Shown: positions 46,401 to 58,400 of the stretch, piece after piece
Numbering within the stretch: position 1 is the first letter of the stretch
Layout: each line of letters begins with the position of its first letter
Origin: Lucinisca nassula
Taxonomy: Eukaryota > Mollusca > Bivalvia > Lucinida > Lucinidae
DNA: 64,000 bases
Assembly: GCA_963580285.1 (NCBI GenBank)
Contig: OY757015.1
Span: 147,496,082-147,560,081 of the forward strand
Direction: 5' to 3'
Position numbers and translations under genes: made by a program
Notes under the pieces: model-generated
Database searches by the model: none
The model's input: only the letters and a program-made list of their open reading frames with translations
What the model was told of the DNA's origin: nothing

Positions 46401-49400
46401 TAGACTTTACATAGGGAAAATGTTGTGACTACAATAGCGACTTGAATTTTTTTCAGATCAGCTTCAAACTTGCAGGTAACGAGGACAGACATAAAATCTC
46501 GGTTAAGTTCGATTTTGGGCCGAATCAGATTATTTGCCTTGGAGTTACCTGTCCTTGAGCATAAAAAAATACGTTGTGACCACGATAGCAACTTTATTTT
46601 TATTCATATCAGCTTCAAACTTGCAGGTAACGAGGACAGGCATAAAATCTCGGTTAAGTTCAATTTTGGGCAGAATCGGAATATTGACCTCGGAGTTACG
46701 TGACCTTGAGCGACAAAAAATTTGCCCATAGACTTAATTAGGGAAAATGTTGCGACTACGATAGCGACTTGAATTTTTTTCAGATCAGCTTCAAACTTGC
46801 AGGTAACGAGGACAGACATAAAATCTCGGTTAAGTTCGATTTTGGGCCGAATCGGAATATTCGCCTTGGAGTTACCTGCCCTTGAGCATAAAAAAATACG
46901 TTGTGACCACGATAGCAACTTTATTTTTATTCATATCAGCTTCAAACTTGCAGGTAACGAGGACAGGCATAAAATCTCGGTTAAGTTCGATTTTGGGCCG
47001 AATCGGAATATTGACCTCGGAGTTACGTGACCTTGAGAGACAAAAAAATTTGCCCATAGACTTAACGTAGGGAAAATGTTGTGACAGAAATAGCGACTTG
47101 AATTTTTAGCTCAACTGAGCCAAAGGCTCCAGTGAGCCGATAGTATACCAAGGCTTCGGAGTCCGTCGTCTGTCGTCCGTCCATCCGTCATCCACACTTT
47201 CAATGAAGCATATCTCAGAAGGCAGTCGACCAATCTTGTTTAAATTTTATGTAGCACCATTGGGCAAGGGGAAAGGCTGCATTAGGTTTTGGAGCTAGTC
47301 TGGTTCATTTTTTCCTTCATTCTTCTTTCTCTCCATATAGAGATAATAGACCAATGTTAAATTTTTAATCAAAGATTTCTCAGGAACTATAAAAGCTAGA
47401 AGCATCAAATTTGGTATTCAATAGAATAATGATGACTTATTTTGTGTAAGAGACATTGGGCTTTCTCAGCTTATTTGTTCATCTGTTCTTTCATTCTTCT
47501 TTCTCTCCATTTTGACCAATGTTAAATTTTCGTCAAAGATTTCTCAGGAACTATAGAAGCTAGAAGTCTCAAACTTGGAATGCAATGCAATAATCATGAC
47601 TTATATCCTGTAAGGGTCAATGGGCTGGATTCTATTAGCAGATTTAGTCAAGTCTGTGAATTGTTAAAACTTAAGTTCCTCAGGTGAGCGGTTTAGGCTC
47701 ATTGAGCCTCTTGTTCAGTGTGTGTCGTTGGGGGAGGGGTGGCTGCATTTTGCATCACAGGTGTATGTATGTCCATCTGTGTGTCTGTACATAATGTATG
47801 TACATCCAGTACATACTGTTTGATATTATTTGAAAAGATAGTATAATATACACAGGTATATAATCATGAAATATAGGTACAGTTTGATTTTGGTGAAATC
47901 CACACATTATTATCGAACAAACTGAAAGGGTTTATATGTAGGGTTGGTCCATCATCCCACTTTGTCCGGGCAGGCTTAGAATCTCTTAAGCCATTTACAA
48001 GTATCATGTGCGGTCTGTTTCAGCTCTTGTGTGGAAGCATCATGCAACCCAATCTAGCGCCTTGGTGATGTTGACTGCTCGAGTAGTACAATATTCTTGC
48101 TAGTCTGTGTTGCTGAGCAGACCAGTTTGTGTCTAGCCTCATCACATTATGATAACACATCTGTGTGCCATAGTGCATTCTTCCATAGCGCTAAATGTTA
48201 ATTTTTCTGATGAAATTTTGTGATAGTTTCCTTATTTAGACTCCAAACATAGGTTGTGGGTGCTCGTTAGAACCGCCTCATTGAGGCAGTTTTAACGAGT
48301 ACCCACAACCTATGTCTTGGAGTAGTAATAAGAAAAATAATGTATACCCCCCTTAAACCTCAGTTTTCTCTATATAAAGTGGGGTTAGTGGGGTATTCAT
48401 TACACAGACTTGTTAACCTGGTGCTAGTTAGTGCTACTGTCTTTTCTCATCACAAACTTTGAAGTGGGGTTTTTTGCCACAGGGCTCATATTATCTTTAT
48501 TTTAGGAAATTAGTTCATTAAGTAAACCTCTTAATAATATGGTTCATCAAAATGGGATTTTGGACAAAACATTGTTGGGAGACGTGTCCCAAAAATGTTT
48601 ACATTATGTAGAAAAATTACCATAAATTTGTATTAAACATGTATAGAGTAAACTGAAAAATGACAAATCTACAAACAAAAAATGAAAATATTAAATTGAA
48701 AAAATGAACATAAATGGTCATTTTAGTCACGCCTTTTTAGTCGCGATATAGTCGTCAAAATTTCCATCCATTCCTTCATTCATTCATTCTTTTGTCAATG
48801 CGTCAACATTTGCCACCACCCTAGCATTCACCCAAATGGTCAAGTTTACTACAGGCATGACATAGGTAGCATTTACAGAATTCTTGTTGAATGTAATCAT
48901 TACTTTTTGTTTGGATACGATAACATGTTTGCTTAACTGATATGGTTTCTGCTCTGGATTCCAACAATAGTGTGATTAACCTTAACCACTATCTTGCTGA
49001 ATATTCATTTAAGCCACACCCATTTTGCTATATCAACCAATCAAATTACTTGATGTAATTTATTGCTACAAACTCGTAAACTGAATGTCAAACAGTGTAG
49101 ATCCTGATCAGATGGCTTCTTCAGAAGCCATCTGATCTGGATCTACACTGTTTGCAAAGATAGGGGTTGTTGTGAACAGCAAGATAAGGCTACTTCAGAA
49201 GCCATCTGATCTGGATCTACACTGTTTGCAAAGATAGGGGTTGTCGTGAACAGCAAGATAAGGCTTCTTCAGAAGCCATCTGATCTGGATCTACACTTTG
49301 CAAAGATAGGGGTTGTCATGAACAGCAAAATAAGGCTTCTTCAGAAGCCATCTGATCTGGATCTACACTGTTTGCAAAGATAGGGGTTGTCGTGAACAGC

Positions 49401-52400
49401 AAAATAAGGCTTCTTCAGAAGCCATCTGATCTGGATCTACACTGTTTGCAAAGATAGGGGTTGTTGTGAACAGCAAAATAAGGCTTCTTCAGAAGCCATC
49501 TGATCTGGATCTACACTTTGCAAAGATAGGGGTTGTCATGAACAGCAAAATAAGGCTTCTTCAGAAGCCATCTGATCTGGATCTACACTGTTTGCAAAGA
49601 TAGGGGTTGTCGTGAACAGCAAAATAAGGCTTCTTCAGAAGCCATCTGATCTGGATCTACACTGTTTGCAAAGATAGGGGTTGTTGTGAACAGCAAGATA
49701 AGGCTTCTTCAGAAGCCATCTGATCTGGATCTACACTGTTTGCAAAGATAGGGGTTGTCGTGAACAGCAAGATAAGGCTTCTTCAGAAGCCATCTGATCT
49801 GGATCTACACTTTGCAAAGATAGGGGTTGTCATGAACAGCAAAATAAGGCTTCTTCAGAAGCCATCTGATCTGGATCTACACTGTTTGCAAAGATAGGGG
49901 TTGTCGTGAACAGCAAGATAAGGGTTAACCACTCTCTGGGTTTATTCAGCAGACAATGTTCTTATTTTTCAAAAATCATGGGTTTGATCACAGGCTTCTC
50001 TAGACTTTCGGATGAGTCTTTAAACCGAGGTCCCATCCCCATATATGGCCCCTGCCCCTCGAGGCTTGAAGAAATAGATGGGCTGCATGATGCATCCACG
50101 CAGAGCTGAAACCGATCGCACAAGAGTACTGGTAAACCACTTAGACGATCTAAGCCTGTCCAGGCAAAGCGGTGCGAGTCGGACTGTCCATGCTTATAAA
50201 CCCTATTGGTTTCATTGGGCGACAAGGTTTGAGTTGTCATTTCATCTCAATGTCTGGTAAAAGTCCCACAAAATTGGAAGCAACGTCTCCAAAATGACCT
50301 ATACAGTGTTGACGGGGACGTTAAACCTCAAATCAACCAACCAACCAACCTGTCTCCATATGACCTTAGCTGTTGCTGGGACATAAAACTCAAACACACT
50401 CACTCTTATTTCTCCCAGAAAACAGGACTTGACATCTCGTGCAAATTGTTTCCATACACAATTTGCATTAGTTGCCATGTTTTCTGGGAAAAATAAGTAT
50501 TTCAGAATGTTGTCTGCTGAAAGAAATACAAGAAAAGCATTTAAAGGTTATTTTATACTCAAACTTTGTTACAATTAACTGTCATAAAGAGGTGTGTGTG
50601 TGTAACAACAGTAATTTTCAGTGGTATTGAAGGTGAGGATGTACTAGTTCTGAAGCCGTCGGACCCTACAGCGCCCAGTAAAATTGTTGAAGTAGAGAAA
50701 GAGAAAAGACACATAATCTTCACAGCAGAAACTCACAATTTCCCCACAGGTAATAATGTTAGTATTTGAACCATGTCGTGAGAAAAACCTCGGCCATTTT
50801 CAAAAAGTAAAGGTGCTGATCATATCATGTGAACAAGCCCGTGAAATGAGCACCCCCCGTAAACCCCACTTTATACAGAGAAAACTGGGGCTTACGGGGG
50901 TGTACATTATTATCCCCACGTTTTTTGAAGAAAAGTGGGGATATTGTTATCGCCTCCGTCCGTCCGTCTGTCCGTCTGTCTGTCCGGCTATCTCCTCCTA
51001 TACCGTTCATTGGAATTCAACCAAATTTGGTGTGTGAGTTACATGAATGGCTTCTGCAAGAGCACATTAATTTTTGGACCCGCCCCCAGGAAGAGGTTAA
51101 AACGTGGGGATTTGCGATGGCGCGCCATCGACTGCGCGATCTAGTTTTCCTTATTTCTGCTCTTAGACATAGGTTGTGGGTACTCGTTAGAACCGCCTCA
51201 GTGAGGCAGTTCTAACGAGCACCCACAACCTATGTCTGCAGTATAAATAAAAAAGATCAGAAAAGTAGCCATTTTGGAGATAGGAAAGAATGCACTATGT
51301 TGCACTGATGTGTTATCGTAATGAGACTGTGCAGCTGCGCAGTCTGATCAGCACCTTAGTATCCGCTGATTGAAGTTGAATGGTACCGTACCTCTAGTTT
51401 TTATATCTAAAATTTCAAGACTCTTGCTAGTCTGTGTAGCTGAGCAGGCTGGTTTGTGTCTACCTGGTCATAAACCCCAAAGATTGTTTTCTTGTGTCAG
51501 GTCAGGTCTTATTTGACCCTCGTCATTCAAAATTCTCGTTTTTTAGACATGTGTATGTAATCCTGCTGGTCAGTGTTTTCTTGTTGGCATGGGAAACCCT
51601 AGTTGGGTATTTGTCACCAACCAGGACTTGTTTCTGTTGAGCTGGTTATTTCCAGCACAATTAATACTTAAAAATCTTGCTTGTTTAGATGAGTGTCTTT
51701 TCATACAGGATTAAGTAAAGGAATAAGTAAAACTTTACTTGTTGTCTTTGCTAAACGATCATCTTAAGCAATGTAACATACAGTGCAACAAACATATTTT
51801 CAAGCTCTTATGTAATCACGGTATCAGGGATCTGATACATACACATTATTACTACAGTACTTTGATCTGTCGCAATGTATCACAGTGAGAGGATGTATCC
51901 AGTTCAACATATCACACGAGATAGGGAGCTTGACTTGCCTGCTGTCGAGTGTGATGTGTAAGATCCGAACATCCCAGAGGTGATACTGTGCAGCAGATCA
52001 AGTTACTACATGTATAGTGATAAAAATATTTTTATGCCACCGCATCGTATGATGCCGGGGGCATATAGTTTTTCGGTTTTCCATACGTGCGTACGCGCAT
52101 ACATCCGTCAAAACGTGTGTGTATACGTAATGTACGTAATCCTGTAACCTCAGGTTAAGGTTTTTGTAACAGGTAGAGCCTGAACTTTTACAACTCATAT
52201 TTTCCTAACCATTTGATGGAACTGGTTCATCTTTGGTATGATGATAGATATAGGTCCAAAGTTTTATTAAGCAATACCCCCACCCATGCCTGTGACCTCA
52301 AGGTCAAGGTCACAGACTTAGAAATTTTCAATGTTAAAGACTCCGGTTAAGGTTTTAGTAACAGGTAGACCTGGACATTTTAGAACTCATATTTTCCAAA

Positions 52401-55400
52401 CCATTCAATGGAATTGGTTCATATTTGGTATGATTATAGATATAGGTCCAGCGTTTTATTCAACAATAACCCCACCCATACCCATGACCTCAAGGTCAAG
52501 GTCATGGACTTAGAAATTTTCCATGTTAAAGACTCCAGTTAAGGTATTTGTACCTGGTAGAATCTGAACTATTATGATGGCTTTTGTTCATATGATGATA
52601 GATATAGGTACAATGTTTTATTTAGCAATACCCCCACCCATGCCTGTGACCTCAAGGTCAAGGTCACAGACTTAGACAATTTTAATGTTTAGATTTTAAA
52701 AAGCTCAAATTTTCCAAACCATATTATGGATTTGGCTTATATATGCTATGATGATAGATACAGGTCAAAATGTTTATTTGGCAATACTGCCACTCATGCC
52801 TATGGCTTCAAGGTCAAGGTCACAGACTTAGAAATTTTTAATTAGATATTTTAAGAGTTAATATTTTCCAAATCATGTGATGGATTGAGTTTATATTTGG
52901 TATGATGTTAGATACCTGTCCATTTTATTCCGGGATACCCCCACCCATGCCCATGAGCTCAAGGTCAAGGTCACAGACTTAGAAAGAAATTTTTAATTAG
53001 ATATTTTAAGAGTTTATATTTTCCAAATTGTATGATGAATTAAGTTTATTTTTGGTATGATGATTGATACTGGTCCAATACCCCCACCCATGCACATGCC
53101 CTAAAGGTCAAGGTCACAGACAAAGAAATTTTTTATTTAAAGTTTATTAAGAGCTCATACTCACCAAACCATATAGATTTCCTTCATATTTGGTATGATG
53201 ATAGTTACAGGTCCAAAGTTGTATATACCCCCACCCCTGACCTCAAGGTCAAGGTCACAGACTTAGTCTTATTATGCTTTTAAAGTTGTAGGGCTCATAT
53301 TTATAGATTGGCTTCATATTTGGAATGATGATAGATACAGGTCCCAAGTCTCATTCACCCATACCAACGACCCTGCCCATGACCTCAAGGTCAAGGCCAC
53401 ACACTTAGAAAATTTTGTTGCAACACAGATTTTCGGGGTGAGATGGGGCCCTTGGCGGGGGCATCTGTGTCGTCTGGACACATTTCTAGTTTTATACCAT
53501 TCTGCTTCCAAATAAAGTCATTTTTTCAAACTTAAATAAGTGGGAAACTTTTACGTTAGTCTCTGCAATTATGTGACACCATTGTTTCACACATGACTGC
53601 TTTCTAATGTCGAAAAAATGCCCAAGCTCAGACCGAGCAAGGATGGTAATATGGAATTAGAAACACGAGCAGGGTGATACGGGATTCTGTATTTTTGTGT
53701 CAGAAAACTGATAGAAGACAATATTTTTGCAGGTATATAATAAAATATGGAATTGCAATGTCTTAATCTGTGCTTGTAGTGGCAACAGTATGTGCAGTGT
53801 TCTGGTTAAGACAGACTATGTCTATGTCTGGCAAAAATATAATAAAATATGGAATTGCAATGTCTTGATCTGTGCTTGTAGTGGCAACAGTATGTGCAGT
53901 GTACTGGTTAAGACAGACTATGTCTGGCAGAAAATGTGAGGTAAGGTTATCTGACCTGATTAGGTTAAGTGACAAGCTCAATGTGGCCTAAATAATGTTG
54001 AGTGGGATATTAAAGTTTGAGTTGACTTTAGTTCACTGTTCATGCATGCGTCTAAAATGTAATGGCAGACAGTGCAGACCGAGATCAGACTGCTCCTTAG
54101 CTGCAGTCTGATCTGGGTTTGCACTGTTTGTTCACACATATATATGGCCCAATATTTTGTTTCATTTTTAACACTCTTACATTTGTTGCAGGAGTGGCTC
54201 CCTTCCCTGGGGCCACAACAGGGACTGGAGGTAGAATAAGGGATGTGCAGTCAGCTGGAAGAGGGGCCCATGTTGTTGCAGGGACTGCAGGTTACTCCTT
54301 TGGAAACCTTAATATTCCAGGTTAGTGCAAGTTTGCTACATGAACACCAATTTTGTGCTATAAATAGGGCCTTTATTATAAATACAGTCGACCTTCAATG
54401 GCTCGAACACGTTTGGGACCTCGGAAATCTGTTCGAGACAGGGGGAGTTCGAGCCACTGAGGTTACTGTCAGGAGGCATAACCAGATACTTTTAGACATC
54501 TTTTCGGTGTTCTATAATGAATATGTATGCTGTGTGTACTCATTAGAATTGCCTCATCGAGGCGATTCTAATAAGTACACACAGCATACATTTGCAAGAT
54601 AAAAGACTAATATCTCTTTAATTATCCCCCACTATTTCTTATGTAGAGGATTTCGCTAGGGACTCAAGAATGGGTTCGACACATCCATGGTAAACGAGCC
54701 ATCGGTGTTCGAGCCATCGAGGTTCGACTGTAGGTCAATGTGGTTAGCTCAGATGCACATGTGACCGAGTGATCAGGGGTTGCAACATTTGGTTGGCAAC
54801 ATTGTTTTGTGGAGATTGAGTATGAAATATTTCTACCTCATTCTCTCCTTTCTACTGATTCAAGAGGGGTAGTTGTCAGTTTCTGGTGAAAGAATGTGCA
54901 GTGTATTGGTTAACCACTTATGAATAAGCTTACCCAGGAAAAGTATTGTTAGGTAAAATGACTGTCTTGGCATGATTTTAATAGTGTTGACTGGGCTTTT
55001 AAAACCCAAATTAAAGCAAAATTAAAATAAAAAAATAAATTAAATAAAAAAGGTAGCCAAGGATGGTGCTGTATTGGTTCTAAATAACAGGTTGAATTTA
55101 TTACTTAATCATTGAATGGAAATCAACCAGTGGAATAAGAAGTAAGAAAGTGTAGACCTTGATCAGTCTCCTACAGGAGTTTTAAGGATGCTCTGAAATT
55201 GTTTCTACACTGTTGAAAATTCAAATGCTGTTTGATTGTATTGTAGAGTTTGTCTACTTTTAGTGGTGCTTGGAAATTCTAACCAATGGGCTGACACAAT
55301 GCACATAAGATGTTAACCCATCAACTGCTACATAAATTCCCGGAGCAGACGACAATTTGATTTTTATTATGGCCCCGCCACGAAGTGAGGAGGGGCATTT

Positions 55401-58400
55401 AATTTTGCCCTAGTCCATATGTATGTCTGTATGTCACACTTTGTAGTACTATTCTTGTCTTCGCAACTCCTGAAGTATTTGATGCTGGGCATTGAAAGTT
55501 GCAACACACTTCAGACATGCATTGAACATGGGCATTAAGGAAACAGGATTCTGATCCAGCCCCTAATTGCAGAAATATGTCCACTTGAAGGACTTAAAAT
55601 TTTGGCCATATTTGTAGCATAGGTAAATAGTACTGTTCGTTTCTCTGCAACTCCTCCTTCAGTATTGAAACTTGCAACACAGTTCAGACATGCATTGAAT
55701 ATGTGCAAACTTGCAACACAGTTCAGACATGCATTGAATATGTGCATAAAGGAAACAGGATTCTGACCTAGCCCCTAATTGCAGTATTATGTCCCCTAGA
55801 ATGACTGTTTTGGCCTTATGTGTAGCATAGGAGGTTAAATAGTACTGTTCATATCTCCACAACTCCTCCTACACAATTTGATGTAGGACGTTGAAACTTG
55901 CAACACATTTCAGACATGCATTGCATAATTTAAATGGAAACAGGCTTCTGATCCAGCCCCTTATTGCAGAATTATTTCTCCATGAACAACTTTTATTTTT
56001 GCTGAAAAAATGTGAGCAGCTTTTGCAAATGCAAACACTGCTCACAGTTTTTCAGCAAAAATACCAAAATTTTAGAAATTGTACCTGCTAGAACAGTTAA
56101 CAATATGACTTCTAATGAGCGTGTTTAGTGAACAAGGCTTTGAACAACTGGACCCAGCTGATATAAGATTGTCAATTGCCATTACATGTACTTTAACGAA
56201 AGAATGTGGACTGTACTGGTTACCCACATAGAAGGACTTGGCTTGCCAAGGAAGATTAGTGTTTGGTTGGATTGACTGAACAGCTTAGTTTGGCCTTTTT
56301 GGTGTTGACTGGGCCATTACTGTATTTACATTCAGGCCTGAGCAAACAGGGTTTACCAAGTTGAGAAGTTCAGGAAGCAGAATGTGGCATCTTATCAGGG
56401 TCTACACTGTTTGCCACTTGTGCAGGAGCCAGTTGTTCAAAACTAACGATGTCGTTAGTTAACATAGCGTTAAAACTTTGATCATTTTATATGGCAAATA
56501 TGCTAATATTTTTGCTGAAAAACCCACAAAATTTTAGGTATTAAACTTGCTAGAACAGTTAACAATGTGACCCCTAATTAGCTCGTTAAGCTAACGATGC
56601 TTTGAACAACTGGCCCCTGCTGTTTTTAGACACAACATCGGATACTAAATGCTACTTGTTCACATTTCAGAACTAGCATGGTAAGGAGTTCAGATGTCTG
56701 AATTCTAAGGGTAAATAGGGTGCTCTTTCAAAACAAACAAAAAATGATGTAAATAAATATTATTATAGGAATCAATTTCATTTTTGTCAATTTTATTGAT
56801 TTGTTAACTCTGACAAATCACTCACAAACTGCATGAAGCCCGAACTAAGTTTGTGAGTGATTTGCCGGAGTTCACACACCGATAAAAGCCACAAAATGAT
56901 GATTCATTCCTTAAAATTCCAGCTTTCTAAATAAAACATTACAAATGCCACCAAATGGAATGTTTTTGAGGAATTCTTTCTAAAGCGTAAGCATGCACTT
57001 TACAACGGACACAGCAGAATGATTATTCAATTGGAAGCTGCCATCTTTGAAAGAAACCCAAGCGAAAATATACCAAGTGTTTAAATTCAGATTATTTGTC
57101 TTCTAACATTTATCTTTTCAATAGTTTTCCATCTTTTAATCGACCGCCGTTGACATTGACGTAACACGCGGGTTCTAAACATACTCTTTGTCGTTACGTT
57201 ATATTACTACCTGTCGCTATGTGGAACAGATCTGAGATTCTTGCTCAAGGAATTTATCAAAGTATAAAGTTTTTATTTTAACCCTTATCTTGCTGTTCAC
57301 GACAATCCCTATCTTTGCAAACAGTGTAGAACCAGATCAGATGGCTTCTGAAGAAGCCATCTGATCAGGATCTACACTGTTTGACATATAATTAATGAAT
57401 TTGTAAGAATAAATTACATCAAGTAATCTGATTGGCTCAAAGTCAGAAATGGGTGTAGCTAAACTGAATATTCAGCAAGAGAAAGGTTAACCAATCAAAT
57501 CGCTTGAAATGCACATAATAATGGAGAATTGAAATTATTTTAGATTACAGCTTACCTTGGGAGGACCCAGACTTACATTACCCAGGAAACTTTGCTCCAC
57601 CCCTGGAGATTGCTATAGAGGCCAGCAACGGGGCATCAGACTATGGTAACAAGTTTGGGGAACCAGTGTTGGCAGGTTTTGCAAGATCATACGGAATGGT
57701 GCTACCAGATGGAGAGAGAAGGGAGTACATCAAACCTATCATGTTTAGTGGAGGGATAGGACAGCTAGAGGGTTCTCATATAAACAAGGATGTACCTAAA
57801 AAAGGTTTGTACTCCTGCATATCTGTGATAATGTTTTTAACTGTATGGGGGAGAGTTGCCACTGTGAGGCAGGAGTTGTAAAGAATGTATAGGGAAATGC
57901 TGTTCAAATGAGGGAGACTCCAAAATTTTACTAAAATTTAGCATAAACTGGGCAAAAAATTAGCATCAAAATGAGGGAGTCACCGTCCTGATGAGGGAGG
58001 TATCACAGGTATTCTGTCATTTTGCAAGGAAAACAACTTCCATAATTTTATTCTTTAGTGTCTTGTACGAGGACTGTTCAAATATGAATGCAACTATGCA
58101 CATAAAAATGATTCTGTGATAGATTTGGATGAAAAATTTATTTTGTCCCTTCAAAGTATTTCCCTTTAACAGATATACAAACTTTCAGTTTTCTGATCCA
58201 ATCATTGAATGCATTTTGGTAGTCTTTTCGAGATATACTATGAAGGCACTAGAATATTGCAAAACCGAGGTGTTTGCGCTGTACAATTTTCCGACCAGAA
58301 AGGTATTTTTTCAGCAGCGGGAACAAAAAAAAAGTCACACGGGGCAAGGTCGGGAATACGGGGGGTGAGGGACTTCAACAACCTTTTCCTGCTTCAGATA

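Noticed and set aside
45585..47070. Repeated open frames of 61-104 residues on both strands
   Set aside because: All are shadows of the H10 tandem core; the same unit is open in more than one frame.
49121..49924. CRISPR array
   Set aside because: There are no unique spacers; the whole 72-74-bp unit repeats and lies inside a MITE in a eukaryotic intron.
54243..54602. 119-residue open frame overlapping exon 7
   Set aside because: It is in a different frame from PFAS and runs into the pogo-like MITE; the exon 7 frame is set by splice phase and conservation.
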